Shown piece after piece: positions 25,200 through 34,479 of a stretch of 64,000 bases of DNA. Under the pieces are notes generated by a model. That model made no database searches. It saw only the letters and a program-made list of their open reading frames with translations, and was not told the origin of the DNA. The translations under genes were made by a program, and so were the position numbers. This stretch comes from GCA-958296115 sp965222445 (GTDB lineage: Bacteria; Chloroflexota; Dehalococcoidia; Lucifugimonadales; CAJWER01), in assembly GCA_965222445.1 (NCBI GenBank), contig CBDCTY010000002.1, positions 1,860,001 through 1,924,000 on the forward strand, in the 5' to 3' direction. The number at the start of each line of letters is the position of its first letter. Position 1 is the first letter of the stretch.

Positions 25200-25742
25200 C
25201 TCGGTATTCTGAACGTTGGCTCGCCTATGGCGGCGACATGACAGACAAGGAGAGATTCAAGCTCATTTGTATGCCGGTCCCGTCCGATCCACATCCATTC
25301 GGGTTCGAGATCTGGCTCACTGATTCTCGCCGGGCACCGCCATTGCGAGTCTGGCCCTCATTAACATGGCACGGTCGGCAAGGTCTGCCCATTCCACTAC
25401 AACCGCAACCCAGGATCATCCACACTCTGGGTCCACTGAACCTCGGGTTAGAGTCCCTCTTTTGCCCGGCGAGGTGGGAGCGGTGCGCCGCGGCGATGGA
25501 TTCGAACCGTTTTGTATGCCGGTCCCTCCAGACACGCGCCTCATAAGGACGACCTAACTCCTTTACTACCGAAATCAACTTAGCTCCTTACCGCGAATAA
25601 TCTGGCACGCTCGGCGAGGCGCGCCGGTATTAGCTCTTCGGTGGCACGACCGTTCCCTTCCCCAGCGCTATAGAAATCGTTGAACTCCCTTCCTTGTTTG
25701 GCGGGGGCGGCAGCACGCCTGCGCCAGAGATATCAATGGTGA
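25200..25742. other. Gap without a recognised gene
   Basis: No convincing coding signal was found on either strand. The 16-mer TTTGTATGCCGGTCCC occurs twice (25266 and 25511), 245 bases apart; it could be an old attachment-type or duplicated site near the recombinase gene. GGATTCGAACC near 25498 looks tRNA-like but no cloverleaf can be closed. Confidence 0.4.
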
Positions 25743-25757
25743 TTGACCTTGAAAACT

Positions 25758-26931
25758 ATGACGTTTCCAGATGTACAGAGCCGCCTGCAGAAAAGGCTTT
25801 CGAAGATAGACGTAGATCCAGCCCGTGTCCCGAACAACCAACTGATCCGGCGGTTCGCCAACGATTGCCTGGTAGTGGGGCTAGGCCCTGTGAGGGTTCA
25901 CAAGTATCTCTACCACCTCAAGTGGATGGCGAAATGGCTTGGCAAAGACTTCCGCGAGGTAGACGAAAGTGGGATCCGAGCGCTCGTCGGAAAGATTGAA
26001 ACCTCCTCCTTTGCCGCCAATACTAAACGCGATTTCAGTATCGCTATTAAGAAACTCTTTTCGTGGTTGTCGGAGGTTGGTGAGTCACAAGTCAGCACAG
26101 ACTGGATCAAGACAGGAAAAGGCGCCAACCGCATTATCATCCCGTCGAACCTGCTGACCGTTGAGAACATTCCCCAGGTACTGAGAGCATGTGAAACCAT
26201 CCAGGAAAGGGCCCTGGCATCTTTTCTGTACGACACGGGCTGCCGCGTTGGGGAGTTGCTGAACGTCAAGATGAAGGATGTTGAGATCATGAAGGACTTT
26301 GCCAGAGTGAGACTCGACGGCAAGACAGGGACCCCGTCCAGGCTATGCCATTACGTGGTTCCCCGAGCTGCGGCCATGGCTGGAGTCCCATCCGAACTCC
26401 GACGATCCAGAGGCAGCGCTGTGGGTGAGCTCGGTGAAGAAGAGACCGCTCAGTTACGCGAGTTGCTCACAGACGCTGTGGAGGATAAAGAAGAGGAGTG
26501 GGCTGAAAAAGGCGATGTACCCTCACGCCTATAGGCACGCGAGTGCCACGGAGCTTGCATCGGTGCTGACCGAGGCGCAGATGTGCCAGTTCTTCGGGTG
26601 GCAACTTGGATCGAAAATGCCTCGGGTGTACGTTCACATGTCAGGGAGGGATCTCGAGGGGAGCCTGTTGGAGCATTTCGGGTCACACAAGCAGGCGAAC
26701 GGAAGAGCCACCGCACTGCCCTGCATCAACTGCGGCTCTGCCGGCCCAGCAGGCTCTCATTACTGCTCGCAGTGTGGGAGTGGCCTAGCAGAGAATGGAA
26801 ACGGCAGGCCGCAGATGGACTCTAAACGTGCAAACGTCGACAGTCTCATATCACAGGCACTGGCCAGTCCTGAAGTCCGCCGAATCTTGGAGGAAAAACT
26901 GAAAGAACTGACGTCTCCTTCGACCAACTAA
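25758..26931 (+). pseudogene. Tyrosine recombinase with C-terminal zinc ribbon, one frameshift
   Basis: A site-specific integrase. The first frame runs from ATG 25758 with a helical core-binding domain (VHKYLYHLKWMAKWLGKDF, ANTKRDFSIAIKKLFSWL) and the catalytic Arg in YDTGCRVGELLNVKMKDV. After GKTG (about 26330) the frame changes by one base and continues with WFPELRPWLESHPNSDD. It then shows YPHAYRHASATEL (H-x-x-R), FGWQLG and the candidate nucleophile Tyr in RVYVHMSG. The C-terminus adds a zinc ribbon (CINCGSAGPAGSHYCSQCG). All catalytic residues survive, so the break may be recent or a sequencing slip. It sits at the left border of the IS-rich island. Confidence 0.75.
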
Positions 26932-27038
26932 TTCTCTCTTGTCTGCCAAAATGTGCCGCCATCATACACGGGGGCCTGTTGAACAACGGGCGAAACTCTG
27001 CGTGAAACCGATGCCTATATATTCTTCCGAAACGAATA

Positions 27039-27140
27039 ATACCAATTCATTTTGAGCGCACCGTAAAGCCGTCATTCCCGCGAAGGCGGGAATCCACTCC
27101 CTGACCACACATATACGGCGGCATCACGGTGACTTGGTAT
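27039..27140 (-). repeat. Family A hairpin repeat, short form
   Basis: A 102-bp copy in reverse orientation: ATACCAATTCATTTTGAGCG on the left, GTGACTTGGTAT on the right. The core is the simple hairpin ATTCCCGCGAAGGCGGGAAT without the nested inner hairpin, probably the ancestral form. Its right end forms TATAAT (27138-27143) just before the next gene. Confidence 0.85.
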
Positions 27141-27159
27141 AATACGTTCGGGTGATTTG

Positions 27160-27513
27160 GTGGAAAGACAAGAGAGGAAGCTTCTCGAGGCCATCAGGCG
27201 CAGGCTCAAGCTAGACCTTGAGAGAGTCGACCATCTGCTGGAACAAGCAAGCGCCCCACGCCTGAGCAGACCAGGGGACATAGCCAAGCGCGTACTGCAA
27301 ATCATCGATGCTATCAAGCAGCGAGGCGGCCGGGTGACCAGGCGTGAACTCGGCGAGATCGCATCATCAGCCGGCATCATCGTAACTGCGGTAGGTTCGC
27401 TCTACTCGGCTGGCTATGTGCAGCGAGACCTCAAGAACAAGGGCTACGTGGTCCTTGGTCCCAGGGCAGGTGTCGGCAGGCATGGCCGTAAGAGGAAAGC
27501 GCTGACTGGCTAG
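27160..27513 (+). CDS. Hypothetical protein with winged-helix-like C-terminus
   Basis: A 117-residue protein not recognised by family. The N-terminus is a charged helix (ERQERKLLEAIRRRLKLDLE). The segment AIKQRGGRVTRRELGEIASS followed by LYSAGYVQRDLKNKGYVVLG resembles a winged helix. GTG 27160 is the chosen start; a TTG one codon earlier is possible. A consensus -10 box is provided by the family A repeat end just upstream. Possibly an accessory regulator of the nearby recombinase. Confidence 0.5.
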   Translation: MERQERKLLEAIRRRLKLDLERVDHLLEQASAPRLSRPGDIAKRVLQIIDAIKQRGGRVTRRELGEIASSAGIIVTAVGSLYSAGYVQRDLKNKGYVVLGPRAGVGRHGRKRKALTG

Positions 27514-27757
27514 GGTCGTGTTCGAACCGAACTCAACGGCACCTTCCGGTCGCCTGGGTACAGACCTCTACGGTTTTCTCCGGTAGATGTCTTCCCGCGC
27601 TTGATCAGCTCCCTGGACAGCAGATAGCTCAGATAGATGGCGAACGCCTTGTGAGTGACCGGAGGCTTGCTCACCATGTCGCAGTCAGCGACGTATGCAT
27701 CCCGTAGCTCATCCCGTTCTACACCAGGATTGACCTTTATAATCGACAGTATGAAGA
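27510..27757 (-). pseudogene. Possible coding remnant
   Basis: A minus-strand frame without a normal start codon reads LSIIKVNPGVERDELRDAYV and then KAFAIYLSYLLSRELIKRGK, ending in TAG at 27510. Composition and the amphipathic pattern look protein-like, perhaps a small DNA-binding domain that lost its 5' end. It overlaps the stop of the preceding plus-strand gene by 4 bases. No family was recognised. Confidence 0.3.
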
Positions 27758-27841
27758 GAGGTCCTCAGAGAGTTTGCCAATAGGTCGCCACCTTGGGCGA
27801 TGCCCTGGGAGCCTGTAATAGCGTCTCCGTCTTATACCATT

Positions 27842-28038
27842 TCATATTGCTGAGGCCGTAAAGTGTGCTGGAAGGCTTCGCGTTGAGTGTTCGATCCAAT
27901 CCCAGGCCGTGAGCGACCGCACCCGACCCGGATCAGATTCAAGCTCACCAAGGTATGCGTCAACCGCCTCCATCTTCTCGTCTATGCTCCCGTATATCCT
28001 GCCATCCACCCACCTGCGGACCTCTTGGAAGACCCGCT
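27842..28038 (-). pseudogene. IS630 transposase, C-terminal part
   Basis: Encodes VFQEVRRWVDGRIYGSIDEK and ends with LPAHFTASAI. It joins seamlessly to PPYSPELNPAER encoded at 30428 once the IS21 is removed, giving the canonical S-P-E-L-N-P-A-E-R-V-F-Q-E motif of IS630 DDE transposases. Confidence 0.8.
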
Positions 28039-28124
28039 TGATCAGCGACAATTACTTTTGCCGGTAGACGCTGACTATTCTTGCCGGTCGTGGGGGGAGA
28101 CCATCTGGTACAGGAGGTACCGGA

Positions 28125-29609
28125 TTGGTCACAGATCAGCAGGTAGTGCTACTGAGGCAGAAGCTAATGGAAGGCAAGGGACAACAAGCGGCGGCGGCGG
28201 CATCTGGCATGAGCGTGCGGACGGCGCGGACGTGGCAGCGAGGCAGGCTACCGTCGGAGAAGAAGGGCAAGCGGAGGTGGCGAACCCGACCGGACCCGTT
28301 CGCCGGGGTGTGGGCCGAGGAGGTCGAGCCCCTTCTGCGGAGCGACGTTGAGGGAGCGCTGAAGGCGACGACGATCCTGGAGTGGCTCGACGAGCGGCAT
28401 CCCGGCCGGTTCAGTGTGTCGCAGCTGCGGACGCTACAGCGTCGTCTTCGAGACTGGCGAGCGCTGAGTGGGCCGGATCGGGAGGTGTACTTCGAGCAGG
28501 CTCATCCCCCTGGTCGCGAGGCGCAGATGGACTTCACACACTGCGGCGAGTTGGGTGTGACGGTCAGCGGCGAGCCGTTCGGTCATCTGCTGTTCCACTT
28601 CGTGCTGAGCCATTCGGGATGGCGGTACGTGGACGTTGCCTACGGGGAGACGTTCGCGGCGCTGGTTAAGGGTATGCAGGGGGCTCTGTGGGAGTTGGGC
28701 GGTGTGCCGGAGGTGTTACGGACCGACAACCTGTCGGCAGCCACGCACGAGTTGAAGGGGAGCGGAGGGCGCGCTCTGAACGAGCGGTATGCGGCGGTGC
28801 TGGCGCACTACGGGCTGCGGTCTACGAGGACGAACCCGAGGTCATCCCACGAGAACGGCGTGGCCGAGCAGGGTCACCACCGGCTCAAGGGCGCGCTAGG
28901 CCAGGCGCTGATCCTGCGCGGCAGCCGGGACTTCCGGTCGGTGGAAGCGTACATCTCGTTCGTCCGGCAGGTGGCAGACAAGCGCAACAGGTTGGTCGGG
29001 GCGAAGCTGGAGCATGAGCGGCGCTGCCTTCGGCCGCTGCCGCCTGCGCCGGTGCCCGAGTACGTTACCTACCGGACGAAGGTGCGCAAATGGAGTACGG
29101 TCCGGGTAGCCAACCGCACGTACACGGTGCCGTCCCGGCTGATAGGTATGGAGGTGGAGGTCCGGCAGTACGCCGATCACCTGGAGGTCTACTATAAGGG
29201 CAGTCCGGTCGAGCGGATGGATCGAGTGCATGGCGCTGGGGAGGCCGGCATAGACTACCGCCACGTCATCGGCTCCCTGGTGCGCAAGCCCGGTGCGTTC
29301 GCGCGTTACCGGTACAGAGAGCAGATGTTCCCCACCGGGGCCTTCCGCCTGGCATACGATGCCCTGCGGGAGTGGAGGGGCGAACGCGCCGACGTGGACT
29401 ACGTACGCATCCTGCACCTGGCCGCCACGACCATGGAGTCGGAGGTGGACCGAGCCCTGGGGCTGCTGCTCGAAGCGGGCACGCCCTTCGACTACGCGGC
29501 GGTGCGGGAGCTGGCGGCCCCGGCCCCGCCACAGGTCCCTGAGCTGGCCTTGCCCAGGGTGGTGGACCTGAGGGTCTACGACCGTCTGCTTGCGGCGGGT
29601 GTGCGATGA
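28125..29609 (+). CDS. istA: IS21 transposase IstA
   Basis: A 494-residue DDE/rve transposase. The N-terminal helix-turn-helix is AAAAASGMSVRTARTWQRGR. The catalytic triad is visible as Asp in AQMDFTHCGELG, Asp in VLRTDNLSA and Glu in RSSHENGVAEQG. A Mu-type C-terminal domain follows (YVTYRTKVRKWSTVRVANRT). The stop overlaps the istB start (ATGA). Confidence 0.95.
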   Translation: MVTDQQVVLLRQKLMEGKGQQAAAAASGMSVRTARTWQRGRLPSEKKGKRRWRTRPDPFAGVWAEEVEPLLRSDVEGALKATTILEWLDERHPGRFSVSQLRTLQRRLRDWRALSGPDREVYFEQAHPPGREAQMDFTHCGELGVTVSGEPFGHLLFHFVLSHSGWRYVDVAYGETFAALVKGMQGALWELGGVPEVLRTDNLSAATHELKGSGGRALNERYAAVLAHYGLRSTRTNPRSSHENGVAEQGHHRLKGALGQALILRGSRDFRSVEAYISFVRQVADKRNRLVGAKLEHERRCLRPLPPAPVPEYVTYRTKVRKWSTVRVANRTYTVPSRLIGMEVEVRQYADHLEVYYKGSPVERMDRVHGAGEAGIDYRHVIGSLVRKPGAFARYRYREQMFPTGAFRLAYDALREWRGERADVDYVRILHLAATTMESEVDRALGLLLEAGTPFDYAAVRELAAPAPPQVPELALPRVVDLRVYDRLLAAGVR

Positions 29610-30391
29610 GCATGGGCAGGGTCTCCTCGAACGGAGTGAAGGAACGGATCGGCCAGCTGTGCAGCGAGTTCAAACTGCCCACGGTGGGAGCGGAGGCAGG
29701 CCCCCGGTTCACCGCAGCCGGTCACATGGACGCCCTGCACACCCTTGTGGAGGTGTTGGAGCAGGAAGCCGAGGACCGCCGGCAGAGGCGCATCATCCGC
29801 ATCAGACGAGCATCCAGGCTGCCCGTCGGCAAGACATGGGACACCTTCGAGCACGACAGGGTGCCGGTGGCGCTCAGACAACAGCTCGACGAGCTGGCCG
29901 ATGGGAGCTTCGTCGAGAGAGGCGTCAATGTCCTGGCTTTCGGACTGCCCGGCACCGGCAAGACCCACGCCATGTGCGCCATAGGCCACCGGCTGGTTGA
30001 GTCGGGCAGGTCGGTCCTGTTCACCCCTGCCTACCGCCTGGTCCAGGACATGCTGGCGGCCAAGCGGGACCTCGACCTGCCGCGCATGCTCCGCAAGCTC
30101 GACAACATCGACTTCCTGCTCATCGACGACCTCGGCTACCTACCCCAGGGAGCCGAGGAGTCCGAGGTCTTGTTCACCCTCATAGCCGAGCGGTACGAAC
30201 GCCGCTCTCTGGGCATCACCTCCAACCTCGTCTTCTCACAGTGGGAGAAGGTCTTCGCCAACCCTATGGCCACTGCAGCTGCCATCGACAGGATCGTCCA
30301 CCACTCGATCATCCTGGAGTTCGACGTCCCCAGCTATCGGACCGGGGCAGCTCAACAGCGTCTTCAACAGGAGGTCAACCGGCAAAAATAA
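29606..30391 (+). CDS. istB: IS21 helper ATPase IstB
   Basis: A 261-residue AAA+ ATPase of the DnaC/IstB type that selects target DNA for IstA. Walker A is AFGLPGTGKTHAM and Walker B LIDDLGYLPQGAEESE. The C-terminus contains AERYERRSLGITSNLVFSQW. It overlaps istA by 4 bases, the normal arrangement for translational coupling. Confidence 0.95.
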   Translation: MSMGRVSSNGVKERIGQLCSEFKLPTVGAEAGPRFTAAGHMDALHTLVEVLEQEAEDRRQRRIIRIRRASRLPVGKTWDTFEHDRVPVALRQQLDELADGSFVERGVNVLAFGLPGTGKTHAMCAIGHRLVESGRSVLFTPAYRLVQDMLAAKRDLDLPRMLRKLDNIDFLLIDDLGYLPQGAEESEVLFTLIAERYERRSLGITSNLVFSQWEKVFANPMATAAAIDRIVHHSIILEFDVPSYRTGAAQQRLQQEVNRQK

Positions 30392-30427
30392 TAGACGCAC
30401 ACCGGCAAAAATAGTTGACGCCGATCA

Positions 30428-30829
30428 CCGCTCGGCGGGATTCAACTCAGGACTGTATGGCGGCTGGATGATGGTTGCCAGTCCAACACTCCGTACCATC
30501 TCGCCCCGGTGACCACGCGCTCCATCCCACACCAGCGCCTCGATGTCCGAGTGATGCTTCAGGCCATCGACTGCCGCCGCTATAGCCGCAGACCTCATCG
30601 AGTCGATCCAACTCCACAACAGCCTGCCCCTCCGAACGTCTACCACCAGGAACAGGTACGTCCACTTGTAGACCAACTGCACTCGCTGATGCACCTTCAC
30701 TCCACGACGGCCCCACACCCTGCGGACCATCCCCCGCAACCCCACTCGCATCTCATCGGCAAAGCCAAAGGCCGTATCAGAACTCACGCCCGCTCCGGCA
30801 AGGGCGCAACTGAAGCCCCCTTTTTCCAC
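30428..30829 (-). pseudogene. IS630 transposase, catalytic part (orfB)
   Basis: Encodes the DDE domain: FGFADEMRVGLRGMVRRVWG with the first Asp region, VYKWTYLFLVVDVRRG, EALVWDGARGHRG and PPYSPELNPAER before the IS21 junction. It overlaps orfA in the -1 frame. The slippery heptamer A-AAG-GGG lies at 30823-30817, so fusion by programmed -1 frameshifting is likely. Confidence 0.8.
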
Positions 30830-31302
30830 GACTCCTGCGCACCTACGTCTGCCTTCTCATGACGGCCCCTCGGAACCTTCGGGCTGCATCCCAACCTCTC
30901 AAGCAGACCGTAGACGCTGCCCGACTTGTAGCTCACTCCATACTCGGACTCTATCCAGTCCCTGATCTCTCCCGCTGTCTTGAATCGCCCGCTCGACACC
31001 TCCTCGGTCAACTCCCGCTCTTGATCTGGGCTCAGAAACCGCGGCTTGCCCCTGCCTGCCATCTTGTGGCACAGCACTCCCTCCACACCTCCCTCTCTAT
31101 ACCAGCCCACCCACGTCTGTACCGTCCGGTAGTGCACTCCCACAGCTGTCGCCGCCTTACCGAGCTGCCATCCCGACCGGACCAGCCACAGTCCATGGAG
31201 TCGTGTACGAAGGACAACGTCATGCTCTGCCTGGTAGGCTGCCTTCAGTGCCTCCGGTGTATCCTCCAGACTCCAATAGATTCGAAGAGGTCGACCCATC
31301 AT
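30784..31302 (-). CDS. IS630 transposase, N-terminal part (orfA)
   Basis: A 172-residue product carrying the DNA-binding part: RSGWQLGKAATAVGVHYRTV and the second helix-turn-helix FKTAGEIRDWIESEYGVSYK. It ends soon after the A-AAG-GGG slip site, where -1 frameshifting would continue into the catalytic domain. GTG 31320 is an alternative start. Confidence 0.8.
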   Translation of the reverse strand: MMGRPLRIYWSLEDTPEALKAAYQAEHDVVLRTRLHGLWLVRSGWQLGKAATAVGVHYRTVQTWVGWYREGGVEGVLCHKMAGRGKPRFLSPDQERELTEEVSSGRFKTAGEIRDWIESEYGVSYKSGSVYGLLERLGCSPKVPRGRHEKADVGAQESWKKGASVAPLPERA

Positions 31303-31479
31303 CGTGATGCACCCCAACACAGTATGTTGGTCACAGCATGGATGAACTACAAATACACCGCTAGCTACTTTCAGGTCTCCCTATCATCAAATGGTATTAC
31401 AAACTTCCCAGCCACAATTCGAAGACGGTTCTGCCTACCATGCACGTTGGTGGGGCCCATGGAGACAGAACTTCTGAGC

Positions 31480-31617
31480 TGGCGGTCCAGTTGTGATCCT
31501 CTTAGCAAAGAGGGAATGAGCAAGGCCGAGGTCATCCGTTGCCTCAAACGCTATGTGGCTCGCGAGGTTTTCTCCGCCCTGCGGACCTCAGCCCGAATAG
31601 TTCAAACCACGGCTTGA
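31480..31617 (+). pseudogene. C-terminal fragment of an IS110-type transposase
   Basis: The plus frame ends GMSKAEVIRCLKRYVAREVF followed by SALRTSARIVQTTA and a stop, resembling the tail of IS110 transposases (K-x-A-x-R-C-L-K-R). The upstream part is missing at the IS630 border. Identification rests on this short motif. Confidence 0.45.
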
Positions 31618-31636
31618 CTTCTATAGGAGCATCACC

Positions 31637-32409
31637 AGTTCAGAGAACACACGAGTACGCTGGCGCCGACCGTCTCCCAGGATCCTGGCCACCGCCAGTC
31701 TCGTGTTGTCGTAGACGATGCTCCGGGGCACCCCACCCAGGAACGAGAACGCCGAGACGTGACCGTCGCAGAACGCCTCGGTCGTCTCCGCGGGGTACGC
31801 TTTGACGAAGCATGCGTCGCTGTGGGGAAGGTCCAGCACGAAGTAGTGGATGGTCTGCTCCACTCCGCCGATGACCGCCTTGGCCTGACCGAAGTCGCAC
31901 TGGGCATCACCAGGAGGATGGGAGAGCGGAACGTACATCTCGCGTGTCCGGAGACGCCGCTCTCGCACGTAGTCCTTGACTATCGTGTACTTGCCACCGA
32001 ACCCGTGCTCCGCTCTCAGACGGTCATAGATCCGCTTCGCCGTGTGCCGCTGCTTCCTCGGAAGACGCCGGTCCTCTTCCAGTATCCGGTCGATCACCCC
32101 GTGGTACGGGTCCAGCTTGGGGCGACGCGGCGGTGACTGTCGACGGTACCCGGGTGGCACCGAGTACTCCAGCATCTTGCGCACCGTGTCCCGGTGCAGA
32201 CCGAACACGCGAGCCGCCTCTCGCGTGCTCATCCCTTCCACCATGCAGGCCCGGCGCACTCGAACGTACAGTTCCACCTTGTACATCCTTCACACCTTCC
32301 ATCGAGTTGCCTTGAACTCGATGGAAGGCGGCGGGTGGTCCAGTTTTGCAGCGCCACTCCCGGACGCTCACCCCCGCCTCACCGGTCCATTATTACTCCG
32401 CCCTTTACA
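31637..32409 (-). mobile_element. Truncated copy of the second IS21 family (copy 1)
   Basis: Its 773 bases match 52910-53682 nearly perfectly, including the non-coding end ATTATTACTCCGCCCTTTAC at 32409. It keeps the right end and the istA N-terminus (216 codons from 32286: MYKVELYVRVRRACMVEGMS, helix-turn-helix EAARVFGLHRDTVRKML, first catalytic Asp in DAQCDFGQAKA). At 31637 homology stops and the frame soon closes. Confidence 0.88.
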
Positions 32410-32468
32410 CACGGTCCTGTATGCCCAGAGCAATCTCCGCACGGATGAAGTCCTGTTCCCTCAGAGAG

Positions 32469-34148
32469 GAGCCTGTCTCAGAAGTCCGAACTGGCAATGG
32501 GATGTCGTTAGGTGTACCTTCGAGGCGACATCAATTGGGGAGATATTGAGATGCCACTTCGAGAGATGGGCCGAGAGCAGATATGGATGTTGCCGCCGAC
32601 GCTTGACGAACTGTTGCCGTTGGACCATCCGGCGCGATTCGTGGCCGAGTTCGTTGACGCTTTGGACCGGGAGGACTGGGGGGAGCTTGGGGTGAAGATA
32701 GACGGGGAGGTGCTGGGAGCGCCAGCCTACCATCCACGTGCGCTGTTGAGCGTGTGGCTGTACGGCTTCATGACCGGGGTGCGCTCGTGCCGGAAGCTGG
32801 AGGCGGCCTGCCGGGACCAGATACCGTACCTGTGGCTGACCGGGTGGCAGCATCCGGACCACAACACCCTGTGGAGGTTCTACAGAGGGCATCGGCAGGC
32901 CATGAGGAAGCTGTTCGAGCGTACGGTGCGTACGGCAGTGACGATGAAGTTGGTGGACCTGGCGGTTCAGGCGGTGGATGGTACGAAGGTGGTCGCCAAC
33001 GCCTCGCTGAACAGGAGCTACGACGCCGAGGGACTGCGAGGGCTCTTGGAGCGGCTGGAGAGTGCGATAACCAACCTTGAGGCTCAGAACGAAGCGGGAG
33101 AAGACACTGCCGTTGCCCATCTGCCTCGGGAGTTGGCTGACAAGGAGGTCTTGAGAGAGCAGGTGAGGCAGGCGATGGACGATCTTACGAGTCAAAAGCA
33201 CCACAAGCGCATCAACCTGACCGACCCAGACGCCCGGCTGATGAAGGGCAGGCAGGGCATCGTAGCTGGCTACAACGCCCAGGCTATGGTCTCACCCGTG
33301 GAGCTGGATGGGGGAGCGACAGGCATGTTGGTCACCGCCGTGGACGTGGTGGATCAGGCCAATGACAATGCCATGTTGGTGCCGATGATGGAGCAGGCCG
33401 AGGAGACTACGGGGACGAAGTCGCAGATGACGTTGGCCGACGCCGGATACTTCGCCGCGAGTCACCTGGAAGAATGCGCCCGTCGAGATCAGCAGCTGGT
33501 AGTGTCGGAGTCGCGGCAACGGTTCCTCAAAGACCCATATCACAAGGACCGTTTCACCTACGACGAGCAGAGCGACAGCTTTACGTGTCCGCAGGGTCAG
33601 ACGCTCAAGTTCGTTCGTATCCAACATACGAATGGAGTCCCGTTACGTCTGTACCGGGCCTCCGGCGCCGTCTGCCAGGGATGCCCGGCCTTCGGAGTCT
33701 GTACGAGGGCCAAAGAGATTGGGCGAAGCCTGGCGATAGGGCCCCATGACGCGGTGCTACGCCGTCACCGTGCCTGGATGTCCACCTCAGCGGCCAGAGA
33801 GGCGTACAAGCTGAGAAAGCAACTGGTCGAGCCTGTCTTCGGAATCATCAAGGAACAACTGGGGGCACGTAGGTTCCTGCTGCGCCGCCTCGTTAACGTG
33901 GCGGCCGAGTGGACTATGCTGGCCACAGCCTTCAATCTGCGCACTCTCTGGCGGGTGTGGCGCTCCAGCCCCTTCATCGGTCTATTTAATGGCCCGGAGC
34001 CTTGTCCCGTCTCCTGACCTGCGGTGATGACAGCAGCTGACCCATCGCTCCGTCGCCTGTCCTACCCGCTCAGGCCAGGGCCTTTCAGCGAACCCTCTGA
34101 CCTCTATCTGCTCCCCCTATCCGCAATTTCCACTTCTGGGACAGGCTC
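32469..34148 (+). mobile_element. IS1182-family element
   Basis: Ends GAGCCTGTCTCAGAAGT and, read from the right, GAGCCTGTCCCAGAAGT form 17-bp inverted repeats with one mismatch. It is 1680 bp long with one transposase gene. No clear target duplication is visible. Confidence 0.85.
32551..34017 (+). CDS. IS1182 transposase
   Basis: A 488-residue DDE transposase starting MPLREMGREQIWMLPPTLDE. Typical parts are the N-terminal InsH-like domain (HPRALLSVWLYGFMTGVRSC), the first Asp in AVQAVDGTKVVANASLNRSY, LTLADAGYFAASHLEE with the second Asp (encoded TLADAGY), the Cys cluster CQGCPAFGVCTRAKEIGRSL and the C-terminal Glu region LRKQLVEPVFGIIKEQLGAR. It looks intact. Confidence 0.93.
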   Translation: MPLREMGREQIWMLPPTLDELLPLDHPARFVAEFVDALDREDWGELGVKIDGEVLGAPAYHPRALLSVWLYGFMTGVRSCRKLEAACRDQIPYLWLTGWQHPDHNTLWRFYRGHRQAMRKLFERTVRTAVTMKLVDLAVQAVDGTKVVANASLNRSYDAEGLRGLLERLESAITNLEAQNEAGEDTAVAHLPRELADKEVLREQVRQAMDDLTSQKHHKRINLTDPDARLMKGRQGIVAGYNAQAMVSPVELDGGATGMLVTAVDVVDQANDNAMLVPMMEQAEETTGTKSQMTLADAGYFAASHLEECARRDQQLVVSESRQRFLKDPYHKDRFTYDEQSDSFTCPQGQTLKFVRIQHTNGVPLRLYRASGAVCQGCPAFGVCTRAKEIGRSLAIGPHDAVLRRHRAWMSTSAAREAYKLRKQLVEPVFGIIKEQLGARRFLLRRLVNVAAEWTMLATAFNLRTLWRVWRSSPFIGLFNGPEPCPVS

Positions 34149-34479
34149 AATTGCGAACTTTTCGCTGGGCGGTCGCATTGTAGCAGGGAGGAGGGATGCC
34201 CAACTAGCCAGCAGGTCTCAATGGGACTGTCTTGTTGGTACCCACTCTTGTTTCCAGGTACAAAGGCCCACCTCACGACCGCGTCGCCTTAGCAAATGGC
34301 TGGCCTTCATACACCGTCACTCCGGCGAAGGCCGGAACCCAGTCTCCGGTCTTTAGACTCCGGCCTTCACCGGAACAACGCGGTGGAATAGGGGGGTTTT
34401 AGACCAAGCGGCGCCGCAGGCCAAGCTGAGAGGACCCCGAGTAGGTAGCCTCGTTTCGTCCGGGTGGCACTCATGCTGG
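34149..34479. other. Gap without a recognised gene
   Basis: It holds a short inverted repeat near 34320-34375 (CTCCGGCGAAGGCCGGAACC and a second partial copy), a common dispersed palindrome. No coding signal or RNA gene was seen. Confidence 0.5.

Larger units (their letters stand above)
28039..30427 (+). mobile_element. Intact IS21-family element
   Basis: A 2389-bp element. The left end is TGATCAGCGACAATTACTTT; the right end read inward is TGATCGGCGTCAACTATTTT, with a second internal repeat ending in TTTTGCCGGT on each side. CCGCT is duplicated on both flanks (28034-28038 and 30428-30432). istA and istB are both open, so it may be active. Confidence 0.9.
27834..31398 (-). mobile_element. IS630-type element interrupted by an IS21
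   Basis: Ends are ATACCATTTCATATTGCTGA on the left and, read from the right, ATACCATTTGATGATAGGGA, next to TA-containing flanks as expected for IS630. Removing the IS21 at 28039-30427 and one 5-bp duplication restores a single transposase split over two overlapping frames. The element without the insert is about 1.17 kb, normal for IS630. Confidence 0.75.

Noticed and set aside
25489..25510. tRNA-like GGTTCGAATCC on the minus strand
   Set aside because: The T stem does not pair well and no acceptor, D or anticodon stems can be found at the right distance.
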